A stretch of DNA of 64,000 bases from Rhodohalobacter sp. SW132 (GCF_003390325.1 NZ_QUOK01000002.1:496001-560000), one strand, 5' to 3'. Positions 1 through 9,332 are shown, counted from the stretch's first letter. Program-made: numbers and translations. The notes: generated by a model not told the origin, from the sequence alone.

Positions 1-68
1 GAGGGAATGAGGACTATCAGTATTGTTCATCAACGGTTATTACGTTCAACTCTAATTATCTTGACGAT

Positions 69-1175
69 TTACTCCAACCCTGTAATTTCTTCGGAACGTG
101 TGGTAACCCAAGTTGAATCGCTTTCGAACGTTCGTCCCATCGCCTGAAACTGCCTTACAAACCGGCGTTTATTCACTCTGGGTGCAAACTGGGCATACTC
201 AACCATAAAGAGCCGGTTCGTCTCGGGATCATGATATGTGAAGTGCACAAACGGGCCGCCCATAAAGTCGTTTGTCATCCGCCAGATACCCATGGTTTCA
301 TACGCGGTCAGGCGATCGTCTCTGTCAATGGAACGTGTCTCAAGTGGCCTTCGGTAATCGGTGGTTACATACGAGCCATCGCGTTCCCCCTGCACCAGGT
401 ATTCCATCAGTGAATCGCGTTTTGCATTAATCCAGTCAGCATTGATAAAGTCGGGATCTTCCACCCCATCCTGCCACCAGGCCCACATCCAGCGGTTATT
501 ATCGGGCAGGTAGCGTCGGAACATCACAGCATTTGTTGAATCGATAACCTGGATATAATCGTGCTGCATCCTCACTTTCCATCCGTGATTTTCCCATAGC
601 GAATCGGATACAGCAACCTGCTCTCCACGCCGGAAAATATTTTCAGTTCGTCTTTCCAGCTCTCTGTCCAGCAAATTCCCGACGAGATCTTCTTCAGCGT
701 TATAAATTTTTTCAGCAAGAGCTTCATCGGAAACGGAAGTCAGAACCAGCGCCCACTGATCACGCACCCAGCGATCGCTTAGTGGAAACGCAAAACTTTC
801 CTCCTGTCGCACACGGTTTTCCACTTCATCACTCAAAATACCGTTGATAAACCTCGATACATTTGTTTCTTGATCAATCGGTGCAGCAAAAATCACATTT
901 TTAAACTCTTTGAGCTGTTCAAGCTGCTGATTGTTTCTGAAATCACGAAAGGTGAGTGTGTATGCGTTTTCAGGTGTGGGTACGGTTTGAATCAATCCGC
1001 CAAACGTTTCACGGATTGCCATTGCGGTTTCGCTTTCCCACTGGGTTGAATCCATTACAACAATAACCTCATCCACTGGACCAATGGAATTGGGACGATA
1101 ATCACCGCTGCAGGCAGCAAACAGAATCAGCAGTGCAAATGGCGCTAAAAAAGATGATAATTTCATAGAGGGCAT
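69..1175 (-). CDS. DUF4837 family lipoprotein
   Basis: Predicted exported lipoprotein of 368 aa. The N-terminus has a hydrophobic signal segment ending in a lipobox-like LLILFAACSG, with the Cys at about residue 22. A second Met at codon 4 is an equally good start. The rest resembles the DUF4837 family of Bacteroidota-type bacteria, whose biochemical role is unknown to me. It begins 19 nt after the trpA stop on the same strand, so it is probably the last gene of the trp transcript, but nothing in its sequence links it to tryptophan. The family call rests on overall resemblance rather than a motif I can cite. Confidence 0.75.
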   Translation of the reverse strand: MPSMKLSSFLAPFALLILFAACSGDYRPNSIGPVDEVIVVMDSTQWESETAMAIRETFGGLIQTVPTPENAYTLTFRDFRNNQQLEQLKEFKNVIFAAPIDQETNVSRFINGILSDEVENRVRQEESFAFPLSDRWVRDQWALVLTSVSDEALAEKIYNAEEDLVGNLLDRELERRTENIFRRGEQVAVSDSLWENHGWKVRMQHDYIQVIDSTNAVMFRRYLPDNNRWMWAWWQDGVEDPDFINADWINAKRDSLMEYLVQGERDGSYVTTDYRRPLETRSIDRDDRLTAYETMGIWRMTNDFMGGPFVHFTYHDPETNRLFMVEYAQFAPRVNKRRFVRQFQAMGRTFESDSTWVTTRSEEITGLE

Positions 1176-1194
1176 CTGTATTATTTAATGTCGA

Positions 1195-2007
1195 TCAAAT
1201 ATTTCCAAATTTCAGTTCTTTAACAAATGAAAACAGCTTCTGTTTCCATCCGTTTTCGGGATAGTTTTCCCGGATATTCTCAACCAACGCACTTCCAACG
1301 ATAAAGCCGTCGAGATCGGAGGATATTTTCTTCGCATCTGTATGATTTTTGATTCCAAACCCAACCAGGCTCGGATTTTTCTGAACATTCTCGCGAACAC
1401 GTGAGATAAATTTTTGCACGGATTGAGCAACCTCTTCACCATCCCGCGCACCTGTAACGCCGGTAACCGACACACAGTATACAAATCCGCTGCTTCTCTG
1501 ATCGATCAGTTTCATTCGCTCACTGGATGTATTTGGAGCCACCAGAAAAATCATTGAAAGTCCTGCTTTTTCGGCGTGTTCACTTAGCAAACCCGATTCC
1601 TCGATCGGGGCATCGGGAATAATCAGACCATCAACACCGCACTCTTCAGCACGAATACAGAACTTCTCCACACCGTACCGGAACACCGGATTGATGTACC
1701 CCATCAGCACAATCGGGATTTCTGATTGCAGACGGATCTCTTTCACCATTTCAAAGATTTTATCCATGGTAATTCCCGCTTTAATCGCTTCGTTACTGGC
1801 ATACTGAATGGTTGGTCCGTCAGCCAATGGATCGCTGAACGGCATGCCGAGTTCTATCATATCGGCGCCGTTCTGTTCGAAACCGAGCACCAGATCTACG
1901 GTTGACTCCAGATCGGGAAATCCCGCAGTAAGAAATAGGGACATGATTTTATCGCCATCTTTCCGTTTTTCAAAAACCGACTGAATTCTGTTTTTCTGTG
2001 CAATCAT
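1195..2007 (-). CDS. trpA: Tryptophan synthase alpha subunit
   Basis: TrpA cleaves indole-3-glycerol phosphate to indole and glyceraldehyde-3-phosphate and passes indole through a tunnel to TrpB. At 270 aa it is the usual length. The segment [17 protein letters not shown] at residues 52-68 holds the catalytic Glu52 and Asp63, equivalent to E49 and D60 of the E. coli enzyme. Its start overlaps the trpB stop by 4 nt, which suggests translational coupling and matched subunit amounts. It is the last biosynthetic gene of the operon; a DUF4837 gene follows after 19 nt. Confidence 0.97.
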   Translation of the reverse strand: MIAQKNRIQSVFEKRKDGDKIMSLFLTAGFPDLESTVDLVLGFEQNGADMIELGMPFSDPLADGPTIQYASNEAIKAGITMDKIFEMVKEIRLQSEIPIVLMGYINPVFRYGVEKFCIRAEECGVDGLIIPDAPIEESGLLSEHAEKAGLSMIFLVAPNTSSERMKLIDQRSSGFVYCVSVTGVTGARDGEEVAQSVQKFISRVRENVQKNPSLVGFGIKNHTDAKKISSDLDGFIVGSALVENIRENYPENGWKQKLFSFVKELKFGNI

Positions 2008-3194
2008 GAGTTAAAGTATTCTGAAATAGTTTTCATGTCTTTGTCGCCGCGTCCGGAGCAGTTAATTACTACAATTTCATCTTTGGAAGTGAGCGGCATT
2101 AGCGTCTCGAGATAAGCCAGCGCATGCGCCGTTTCAATCGCCGGGATGATCCCCTCAAATTTTGAAGTTCGTTCTACTGCATCCATCGCCTCTTTATCGG
2201 TCACACCATAGTACGAAACGCGTTTGATATCATGTAAATGCGCATGTTCGGGACCAATTCCCGGATAATCCAAACCGGCACTGATGGAGTGGGCAAGCTG
2301 AATCTGACCCTCGTTGTTATGCAAAAGGTAGCTGAGTGAGCCGTGCAGAATGCCGGGCGTTCCGATCGTCAGGGTTGCTGCGGTTTGATCAGTATCGGCT
2401 CCCAAACCGGCTGCTTCCACACCGATCATTTTCACTTCTTCGTCGTTAATAAACGGGTAGAAAAACCCGATCGCGTTTGATCCGCCGCCAACACAGGCTA
2501 CCAGGTAATCCGGCAGCCGGCTTTCTGCCTGCAAAATTTGCGATTTGGTCTCTTTACCGATCACCTGGTGAAAATCTCTCGTCATTTTTGGATACGGATG
2601 CGGGCCCACAACTGAACCGATGATGTAAAATGTATCTTCAACGTTAGTCACCCAGTCGCGGATCGCTTCGTTGGTCGCATCTTTCAACGTCTTCGATCCG
2701 CTGGATACTGAACGAACCTCAGCTCCAAGCAATCGCATCCGGTCTACATTCAATTTCTGGCGCTCCATATCTTCAGCTCCCATATAGACCACGCACTCGA
2801 TCCCAAATTTAGCGCAGACCGTTGCAGTTGCCACACCGTGCTGACCTGCACCCGTTTCAGCGATAATCCGGTTTTTGCCCATCTTTTTAGCGAGTAGAAT
2901 CTGACCAATCGCATTATTGATTTTGTGAGCCCCGGTGTGGCAGAGATCTTCCCGCTTGAGATAGATTTTCGCCTTGCCGTAGTGATCCGTAAGCCGGTCA
3001 GCAAACGTTAGTTTAGTCGGCCGGCCAACATACTCTTCCAAAAGCTGATGATATTCGTTTAAAAATATCGGATCATTCTGCGCTTCATTAAACGCGGATT
3101 CAAGTTCTTCAAGGGCCGGCATTAAAACTTCAGGAACAAACTTCCCACCGTAATCGCCAAAATAACCGGTTTTTGTGGGTGCTTCGTAATTCAT
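2004..3194 (-). CDS. trpB: Tryptophan synthase beta subunit
   Basis: TrpB is the PLP enzyme that condenses indole with L-serine to form tryptophan. At 396 aa it is a canonical TrpB1. [13 protein letters not shown] at residues 86-98 carries the PLP-binding Lys91, and a phosphate-binding GGGSNA loop lies in the middle of the protein. It overlaps trpA by 4 nt. The gap to the upstream trpF is 194 nt and contains a G/C-rich palindromic repeat, unlike the tight junctions elsewhere in the operon. Confidence 0.98.
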   Translation of the reverse strand: MNYEAPTKTGYFGDYGGKFVPEVLMPALEELESAFNEAQNDPIFLNEYHQLLEEYVGRPTKLTFADRLTDHYGKAKIYLKREDLCHTGAHKINNAIGQILLAKKMGKNRIIAETGAGQHGVATATVCAKFGIECVVYMGAEDMERQKLNVDRMRLLGAEVRSVSSGSKTLKDATNEAIRDWVTNVEDTFYIIGSVVGPHPYPKMTRDFHQVIGKETKSQILQAESRLPDYLVACVGGGSNAIGFFYPFINDEEVKMIGVEAAGLGADTDQTAATLTIGTPGILHGSLSYLLHNNEGQIQLAHSISAGLDYPGIGPEHAHLHDIKRVSYYGVTDKEAMDAVERTSKFEGIIPAIETAHALAYLETLMPLTSKDEIVVINCSGRGDKDMKTISEYFNS

Positions 3195-3280
3195 AATGGT
3201 CTGTTGTTAATCGGTTTTTAAAATCTTTAAATGCAACTTTCAAGTGTCGCAAATCCAGTAATCAAATATATTTTTTTAGG

Positions 3281-3400
3281 AGTGTCCCCCTTGGAAGGGG
3301 GCAATGGGGGATGATCTTTTGTGCACCTTGGCCAAGCTTCACCTTTAACTGAGCATGAGGGTCATCACCCTGCACAAAGTTAATTCTCCTATAATTCCCC
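3281..3400. repeat. Intra-operon palindromic repeat between trpF and trpB
   Basis: A short palindrome (CCCCCTTGGAAGGGGG) followed by AATGGGGGATGA. Nearly the same string occurs at about 49736-49757 in unrelated intergenic DNA, so this is a dispersed repeat. It lies between two genes of one operon, so it is transcribed and would fold in the mRNA. No U-tract follows the stem on the minus strand, so it does not look like an intrinsic terminator. It could affect mRNA processing or the trpB/trpF ratio. Confidence 0.6.
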
Positions 3401-4063
3401 CATCTCCTGGGCATCCCAGATATCGCGCATCTGCTCAAAAAAATCTTCAATTTTCGAAAAATCTTTAAGGCCGGGTGATTCCTCGAGTCCGCTCGACAAA
3501 TCAACAGCAAATGGCCGTACAGTCGTAATTGCATCGCGTATATTTACTTCATTCAATCCGCCTGAGAGAAAATAGGGTTTATCTTCACCGATATCGGATA
3601 AAATTTTCCAGTCGAACGATTTCCCGGTTCCGCCCCATTTGCCGGGTAGTTTGGTGTCGAATAACAGGTACTCCACCGTATCCAGGTATGGATCAATTTC
3701 GGCCCGAAGCGAATCGGCATCGGTATCTTCCCCGATATGAAACGCTTTGATTACCGGCTTGTCCATCAGCGAGCAGTATTCCACTGTCTCATTTCCGTGA
3801 AGCTGCACGTAATCGAGGCCGGTTTGGGTGGCAATTGATTGCACATCATCAAGGGGTTGGTTCACAAATACGCCAACTTTTTGGGGCCCTTCCAGCCAGT
3901 TTATGATGGCTCCCGCTTTTGCCGGTTCGACGTAACGAGGGCTATCTGGAAAAAAAATAAAGCCGATAAAATCAGCCAGTGCTCCGGAAACAAAACGGGC
4001 ATCTTCAAGATTCGTAATTCCGCAAATTTTTACATTCGTTCGGTTCTCAGGTTCAGCGAACAT
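3389..4063 (-). CDS. trpF: Phosphoribosylanthranilate isomerase
   Basis: TrpF performs the Amadori rearrangement of N-(5-phosphoribosyl)anthranilate to CdRP. It is a 224-aa TIM barrel. KICGITN near the N-terminus carries the general base Cys14. FDTK carries Asp136, the likely general acid, equivalent to D126 of the Thermotoga enzyme. A GGTGKSFDW phosphate loop and VDLSSGLE segment follow. It lies 11 nt downstream of trpC and is a separate gene, not a trpC-trpF fusion as in enterobacteria. Confidence 0.96.
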   Translation of the reverse strand: MFAEPENRTNVKICGITNLEDARFVSGALADFIGFIFFPDSPRYVEPAKAGAIINWLEGPQKVGVFVNQPLDDVQSIATQTGLDYVQLHGNETVEYCSLMDKPVIKAFHIGEDTDADSLRAEIDPYLDTVEYLLFDTKLPGKWGGTGKSFDWKILSDIGEDKPYFLSGGLNEVNIRDAITTVRPFAVDLSSGLEESPGLKDFSKIEDFFEQMRDIWDAQEMGEL

Positions 4064-4074
4064 TCAGAGTATTT

Positions 4075-4878
4075 TTAAATTTGAGTCAGTTTTTTAGTTT
4101 CTTCGATCATTTTCTTGAGTGCATCTCCGGGATTATCCTGACGCATAAACTGCTCGCCAATCAATGCGGCGTCGATCCCGTTATTGTGAAGCACTGCGAG
4201 GTCCGCTGCCGTTTTCAATCCGCTTTCAGACACTTTGATAACACTTTCTGGAGCTTTTTTCAGAAGCTCAACTCCTCTGTGCAGATCAACGGTAAACGTT
4301 TTCAGGTCCCGGTTATTTACGCCCAGAATATCAATTTCTTTCCAGTTGAGAGAATCCACTTCTTCTTCATGATAGCATTCGACCAGCGCTTCAAGGCCAA
4401 ACTCTTTTGTGGCAGCCAGCAACTCAGACAGTTGTGAGCCTTCACAAATCGTTGCAATCAAAAGAACCGCATCTGCCCCGATTGCGGCCGCTTCTTTAAT
4501 CTGATAGGGATCTACCAGAAAATCTTTTCTCAGCAGAGGTACCGGACTGATTTCTGCAATCTCGGCCAGGTACCTGGGTGATCCCATGAAAAACGGTTCG
4601 TCTGTAAGCACAGAAATTGCGGCAGCTCCCCCGCTGATATATTGTTCGGCTATCTTTTTCGGGTTGAAATCCTGACGGATAATTCCTTTTGACGGCGACC
4701 CTTTTTTCACTTCTGCAATGATAGAAACTTCACCTTCAACTGAAAGAGCATCGACAAGGGATCGGCGCTGTTTTTCAAATCCGGCAAACGATTCAAGTTC
4801 TTTGAGCGAAACGTCACGCTTTCTTCGGTTCAGATCATGTTGCGTTTTGTGTACAATCTCATCGAGTATACTTGCCAT
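4075..4878 (-). CDS. trpC: Indole-3-glycerol phosphate synthase
   Basis: TrpC closes the indole ring, converting CdRP to indole-3-glycerol phosphate with loss of CO2 and water. At 267 aa it is a standalone enzyme. The AEVKKGSPSKG motif at about residues 55-65 supplies the catalytic Glu/Lys pair. LLRKDF and VNNRDLKTF are the other family signatures. The start is one nucleotide from the trpD stop, so the two are probably translationally coupled. Confidence 0.97.
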   Translation of the reverse strand: MASILDEIVHKTQHDLNRRKRDVSLKELESFAGFEKQRRSLVDALSVEGEVSIIAEVKKGSPSKGIIRQDFNPKKIAEQYISGGAAAISVLTDEPFFMGSPRYLAEIAEISPVPLLRKDFLVDPYQIKEAAAIGADAVLLIATICEGSQLSELLAATKEFGLEALVECYHEEEVDSLNWKEIDILGVNNRDLKTFTVDLHRGVELLKKAPESVIKVSESGLKTAADLAVLHNNGIDAALIGEQFMRQDNPGDALKKMIEETKKLTQI

Positions 4879-4879
4879 A

Positions 4880-5902
4880 TTATGCCAGCCTCATTGACGC
4901 ATTAATAAATTGTTCCAGTTTATTGGCCGCACTTCCAGAGCTGATACTTTCCGAAGCCATTTCTACCGCTTCTTCCAGCGTTCCGGCGGCACCGGCTGCA
5001 TGAATTGCAAAAGCAGCATTTAGTTCAACAATATTTCTCTGCGCCTGTGATGCATTTCCTTTTACAATATTAATGATGATTTCCGCATTATAGTCAGCAT
5101 CTCCGCCCAGAAGTTCCCTGAATTCGACTTTACTATAACCGAGACTCCCGGGATCAAAGGTCGTTGAATTCCCGCTAAGATTGGATTTGAGCTCGAATAT
5201 TTCTGTTTGTGAGGACAGGCTTATTTCATCCAACCCGTCGTGAGCACTTAATGTGAACGCTGATTTTGTATCGAGGTTTGCGAGAATCTGAATCATCATC
5301 GCCGCTGCTTCTGTGCTAAACGCTCCAATCACCTGGTGCTGAACACCGGCCGGATTGAGCAGCGGTCCAAGCATATTGAAAAAGGTACGGATTTTCAACG
5401 ATTTCCGGGCCGGCATCACATACTTCATTGCTGGATGAAAATTGGGAGCAAACATAAAGGCCATTCCCGTTTCTTCAAATAGTTTTTCTACTTCCGCTTT
5501 TTGCAGATGGGGAACCGCTCCAAGAGTTTCCAGCACATCATAACTTCCGCTTTTACTTGATACGCTCCGGTTGCCGTGTTTCAGAACCGGCACACCGGCA
5601 CCCGCTACAACAAACATCGCTGCAGTGGAGATATTAAACGTTCCCGATTTATCTCCGCCGGTTCCGCAAAGATCAACGGCTCCGGTTGTATCTACATCCA
5701 CTTTTGTTGAAGCTTCCCGCATCACCTTAACGAAAGCGGTTAGTTCTTCTAAGCTCTCCCCTTTCATTCGCATACCCACTAAAAAACCGGCAACTTCCTC
5801 ATCCGAAACCATGCCGTCAACAATCATTTTCAGCGCATGAGAAGCTTCCGCTGATGTTAAATTTTCGTGTGCAGAAATTTTCTCAAGATATGTTGTAAAC
5901 AT
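4880..5902 (-). CDS. trpD: Anthranilate phosphoribosyltransferase
   Basis: TrpD transfers phosphoribose from PRPP to anthranilate. It is 340 aa and not fused to a TrpG domain. The PRPP/Mg-binding signature CGTGGDKSGTFNIST lies at residues 79-93 and the anthranilate-site KHGNRSVSS at about 108-116. The N-terminal helical bundle typical of class IV phosphoribosyltransferases is present. It sits between trpG (54-nt gap) and trpC (1-nt gap). Confidence 0.97.
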   Translation of the reverse strand: MFTTYLEKISAHENLTSAEASHALKMIVDGMVSDEEVAGFLVGMRMKGESLEELTAFVKVMREASTKVDVDTTGAVDLCGTGGDKSGTFNISTAAMFVVAGAGVPVLKHGNRSVSSKSGSYDVLETLGAVPHLQKAEVEKLFEETGMAFMFAPNFHPAMKYVMPARKSLKIRTFFNMLGPLLNPAGVQHQVIGAFSTEAAAMMIQILANLDTKSAFTLSAHDGLDEISLSSQTEIFELKSNLSGNSTTFDPGSLGYSKVEFRELLGGDADYNAEIIINIVKGNASQAQRNIVELNAAFAIHAAGAAGTLEEAVEMASESISSGSAANKLEQFINASMRLA

Positions 5903-5956
5903 TTATCGGCTAATTTGTTACGGGTTTTAACTTCAGCTACGTGAGGAAGAATTTGA

Positions 5957-6544
5957 TCAGGTTAACGCTTTTTTATACGTCAGCTTCAGCCAGTTTTTTA
6001 CAATCTTGGGACCCTCCGTAGTGAGGATACTTTCAGGATGAAACTGTATCCCCTCAATCGGAAACTCCCGGTGCCTCACTCCCATGATTACTCCGTCCGG
6101 TGTGCGGGCTGTGATCGTAAGATGATCCCCAGGTATAGAATCGGAATCAAGCGAAAGTGAATGATACCGGGTGGCTGTAAAGTTTTCATCAACAGTTTCG
6201 AAAACCGACAAACCGTCGTGTTCAATGACTGAGGTTTTTCCGTGCATCAGGCTGGGAGCATGAACTACTTTTGCTCCAAAAACCTGACCAATGGCCTGGT
6301 GACCCAGACAAACTCCCAGGATCGGAATCTCTTTTCCAAGTTCACGAATGACTGATTCTGTAATTCCGGCATCTTCCGGACGGCCCGGACCCGGTGAGAT
6401 CAGAATTTTATCCGGAGCGAGATTTCGGATCTCTTCAACCGTCATGTCATCATTCCGTATCACACGGTAATCATCCGTTACCTCTGCCACGATATGCACC
6501 AGGTTATAGGTAAACGAGTCGTAGTTATCAATAATTAAAATCAT
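5957..6544 (-). CDS. trpG: Anthranilate synthase glutamine amidotransferase component
   Basis: Class I glutaminase subunit that delivers ammonia to TrpE; enzymes of this type often also serve PabB in folate synthesis. At 195 aa it has the full triad: Cys79 in GVCLGHQ, and His169 and Glu171 in FHPES. The oxyanion-region motif PGPGRPEDAG is at about 51-60. It is separated from trpE by trpS, an unusual interruption. No pabB is visible in the window, so a dual role cannot be judged here. Confidence 0.95.
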   Translation of the reverse strand: MILIIDNYDSFTYNLVHIVAEVTDDYRVIRNDDMTVEEIRNLAPDKILISPGPGRPEDAGITESVIRELGKEIPILGVCLGHQAIGQVFGAKVVHAPSLMHGKTSVIEHDGLSVFETVDENFTATRYHSLSLDSDSIPGDHLTITARTPDGVIMGVRHREFPIEGIQFHPESILTTEGPKIVKNWLKLTYKKALT

Positions 6545-6604
6545 ACGCTTAAAATCAGGAATTGTGTTATAAGAACCTGTAACAGACGTTTTCAGTGAAA
6601 TTAC

Positions 6605-7597
6605 TTAATAATTGAAACTACGGTAAAGACCCGTAGCTGATCGGATCGGCTCCATCACCTGCTCGGCGCGTTCCCTGGCTTTGTTGCCACCTTCCCTGAG
6701 AACATCGTGAAGATAACCGGGATCAGCAGCAAGTTCTTTCCTCCGATTCCGTGCATCCGCGTAATATTCTTCAATCAGTCCCAGAAGTTCCTTTTTTGCA
6801 TGGCCGTACCCATACCCGCCGCCGCGATACTTTTCGGCGATCTCTTCAATCGTATCATCATCCGCAAAAAGTTTTATGAGTGCAAACACGTTGCACGTCT
6901 CCGGGTTCTTGGGATCTTCAAGAGCTGTGGAATCGGTCTGAATCGACATCACCGTTTTCTTGAGGGATTTCCCTTCATCAAAAATATCAATAGTGTTGCC
7001 ATACGATTTACTCATTTTACGTCCGTCCACTCCCGGCACCGTTGCCACCGATTTTACGATAAGTTCTTCCGGGATTTTCAAAAGATCCTGTTCATAGTTT
7101 CGGTTCAGCTTACCGGCCAGATCACGCGTAATTTCAATATTCTGTTTCTGATCTTCACCCACCGGCACAATATCGGAGTGATAGATCAGGATATCCGCAG
7201 CCTGCAGTATCGGGTATGTAAACAAACCGATATTCGGGTTGAGTCCGTTCGCTACTTTATCTTTATAGGCGACTCCTTTTTCCATCAGCGAAACGGGCGT
7301 TAATGTGCCCAGAATCCAGGCGAGCTCGGTGGTTTGTGGAACATCAGACTGGGCAAAAAAGGTACACTTTTCCGGATCAAGTCCCAGTGCCAGATAATCC
7401 AAAATAACGTCCATGGTGTAGTCAGTGAGCGTTTTACCGTCACTTACCGATGTCAGCGAGTGGTAGTTTGCCAGAAAATAGAACGCATCACCCTTATCCT
7501 GCATCGTGATATGCTGACGCATCGCACCGAAATAGTTTCCAATATGAAGTTTACCAGATGGCTGAATGCCGGATAAAATTGTTTTCTTTTGGGTCAT
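6605..7597 (-). CDS. trpS: Tryptophanyl-tRNA synthetase
   Basis: Class I aminoacyl-tRNA synthetase charging tRNA-Trp. At 330 aa it is typical of the short bacterial form. The ATP-binding HIGN signature is at residues 18-21 (PSGKLHIGNYFGAM) and KMSKS at 194-198. It lies inside the trp operon between trpE and trpG, all on the same strand with gaps under 100 nt. If the upstream attenuator senses uncharged tRNA-Trp, the charging enzyme would be under the same control, giving a feedback loop between charging and biosynthesis. Confidence 0.97.
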   Translation of the reverse strand: MTQKKTILSGIQPSGKLHIGNYFGAMRQHITMQDKGDAFYFLANYHSLTSVSDGKTLTDYTMDVILDYLALGLDPEKCTFFAQSDVPQTTELAWILGTLTPVSLMEKGVAYKDKVANGLNPNIGLFTYPILQAADILIYHSDIVPVGEDQKQNIEITRDLAGKLNRNYEQDLLKIPEELIVKSVATVPGVDGRKMSKSYGNTIDIFDEGKSLKKTVMSIQTDSTALEDPKNPETCNVFALIKLFADDDTIEEIAEKYRGGGYGYGHAKKELLGLIEEYYADARNRRKELAADPGYLHDVLREGGNKARERAEQVMEPIRSATGLYRSFNY

Positions 7598-7691
7598 GTA
7601 GTTGGGTATTGGGTATTAAGTAGAAAGTAGTGAGTAACTTTATTTATTTATGAATTCTTCACTGCTTTTTCTTTCTGTTTGATTCTAACCT

Positions 7692-9158
7692 TTATTTTGT
7701 GATTTCAAGTGCCAGGCTGAGTGCTTCTACAAGCGCACCGGCTTTACTTTTCGTTTCCTGGTACTCCGTTTCCGGATCACTATCGGCCACAATTCCCGCT
7801 CCGGCCTGAATATAGACCGAATCGCCGGTAACCACCATCGTCCGGATTGCAATGCAAGTGTCCATGTTTCCGGAAAAGTCAAAATAACCAACAGCACCGG
7901 CGTAGGGACCGCGTTTTGTTGGCTCCAGTTCATCAATAATCTGCATGGCACGAATCTTTGGAGCGCCGCTGACCGTTCCTGCTGGAAAACAGTTCTTTAA
8001 TGCGTGAACGGATGTTTTTGACGGCTCAATCTCACCGACAACATCAGAAACGATATGCATCACGTGTGAAAACCGCTCGATGGATTGATTTCGCTCCAGT
8101 TTAACCGTTCCCGATTTGCAAACGCGTGACAAGTCATTTCGTCCCAGGTCAACCAGCATAATGTGTTCAGCTATCTCTTTGGGATCTTTTTTCAGATCAT
8201 CCTCAAGCTGCAGATCCTCTTCATGAGATTTACCGCGCGGACGCGTTCCGGCAATCGGCAGCAGACGAACCTCGCTTTCCGTAACACGAACAAGCACTTC
8301 CGGGGAAGATCCAACCAGTGAAAAATCGCCAAAATCGAGAAAGAAAAGGTACGGTGATGGATTTACCATTCGCAATGCGCGATAGAGCGTAAAACGATCG
8401 CCCTCAAACGGGACTTCAAAACGCTGAGAAAGAACAACCTGGAAGATGTCTCCTTCATAAATATATTCTTTGGCCCGTTTCACCATGGAGTGGAACCGGT
8501 CACGCTCTACATTGCTGCTCAGTTTATCCGCATCAAGATGAAACGGTTTAGATTTTGGGCGTGCCGCTGTCGCTGACTGCTCCATTCTGTCCAGCGATTC
8601 CTGGGCAGATTCGTAAGCTTTTTCGAGATCGGTTTCTTCATCCACAAATACCGTCTTCATCAGAACCACCTGCTGTTTCACATGATCAAATGCGAAAACT
8701 TCGTCGTAAAATGACCAGATTGCCTCGGGCAATGCGACGTCATTTTCAGGTGGATTTGGCAGATGCTCCACCTCGCGAATAGTATCATATGAAGAGAAGC
8801 CAACAGCGCCGCCGGTCAGACGGGGAAGTTCCGGAATCTGAGGTTCGGAATGCTGTGTGGTGAGGCGTTCCAGGGCATCAAAATAGTTCTCATTCAGAAG
8901 TACCGGCTCGTTGTCTTTTTGCTGAAGCGTGACCGATTCGCCATCAAAACGGAGAATCTGGTAGGGATTTTTTCCCAGGAATGAGTAGCGGGCAAGACGT
9001 TCACCGCCCTCCACAGATTCAAACAAAAATGGGTATTTAGCATCGTTACTGATCGTTAAAAACAGAGATACCGGGGTAAGAATATCGGCCAGCATCCGTC
9101 GCGAAACGGGGATTGCCGAATACGATTCAGCCAGCTCCTTAAATGTGTTAAACGTCAT
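7692..9158 (-). CDS. trpE: Anthranilate synthase component I
   Basis: TrpE makes anthranilate from chorismate and ammonia, the committed step. At 488 aa it has the usual N-terminal regulatory and C-terminal chorismate-binding domains. The N-terminal FLFESVEGGE (residues about 44-53) matches the LLES tryptophan feedback-site element with Leu to Phe at its second position. The catalytic region includes PIAGTRPRG and, near the C-terminus, AGAGIVADSDPE. It is the first structural gene after the attenuator; only about 10 nt separate the terminator U-tract from the start codon. Confidence 0.97.
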   Translation of the reverse strand: MTFNTFKELAESYSAIPVSRRMLADILTPVSLFLTISNDAKYPFLFESVEGGERLARYSFLGKNPYQILRFDGESVTLQQKDNEPVLLNENYFDALERLTTQHSEPQIPELPRLTGGAVGFSSYDTIREVEHLPNPPENDVALPEAIWSFYDEVFAFDHVKQQVVLMKTVFVDEETDLEKAYESAQESLDRMEQSATAARPKSKPFHLDADKLSSNVERDRFHSMVKRAKEYIYEGDIFQVVLSQRFEVPFEGDRFTLYRALRMVNPSPYLFFLDFGDFSLVGSSPEVLVRVTESEVRLLPIAGTRPRGKSHEEDLQLEDDLKKDPKEIAEHIMLVDLGRNDLSRVCKSGTVKLERNQSIERFSHVMHIVSDVVGEIEPSKTSVHALKNCFPAGTVSGAPKIRAMQIIDELEPTKRGPYAGAVGYFDFSGNMDTCIAIRTMVVTGDSVYIQAGAGIVADSDPETEYQETKSKAGALVEALSLALEITK

Positions 9159-9168
9159 ATAAATCCAT

Positions 9169-9203
9169 AAAAAAACCCGCTTCAGATTACTGCAGCGGGT
9201 TTT
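9169..9203 (-). terminator. trp attenuator: intrinsic terminator in the trpE leader
   Basis: Read on the minus strand, CCCGCT (9199-9194) pairs with AGCGGG (9181-9176). After a G/A mismatch, CAG (9192-9190) pairs with CTG (9185-9183) around a TAAT loop. Seven T residues follow directly (9175-9169). It lies between the leader ORF and trpE, where a terminator only makes sense as an attenuator. An alternative pairing is available: GCAGTGG (9248-9242) can form 7 bp, one of them G-U, with CCGCTGC (9198-9192), which would destroy the terminator. Confidence 0.9.
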
Positions 9204-9230
9204 GATTTCATTTCAATTCGAATGTTCAGC

Positions 9231-9305
9231 TCATAGCCTTTCCACTGCCAAATATGTGAGATTCGGCCACCACCAGCTGATATTTTTAGCATCGTTTAAT
9301 TTCAT
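9231..9305 (-). CDS. trpL: Trp leader peptide with three tandem Trp codons
   Basis: A 24-codon ORF starting ATG at 9305 (preceded by an in-frame GTG) and ending TGA at 9233-9231. Codons 11-13 (9275-9267) are TGG TGG TGG, giving the core SWWWPNL. Trp is rare, so three in a row directly before a terminator and trpE is a strong leader-peptide signature. The ORF is too short for routine gene calling. No clear Shine-Dalgarno is visible, as is common in this phylum. TCAGCT just before the Trp codons can pair with AGCTGA over the stop codon, a candidate 1:2 hairpin. Homologous attenuation in enteric bacteria is established; its use here is inferred. Confidence 0.88.
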   Translation of the reverse strand: MKLNDAKNISWWWPNLTYLAVERL

Positions 9306-9332
9306 CACGAAGAAACTAATTGATCTCCCGTT

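Noticed and set aside
9182-9292. Overlapping 36-codon ORF in the trpE leader with two Trp codons (WQW), minus strand
   Set aside because: It is in another frame, its stop lies inside the terminator, and the 24-codon ORF with three adjacent Trp codons explains the architecture better. It remains a weak alternative.
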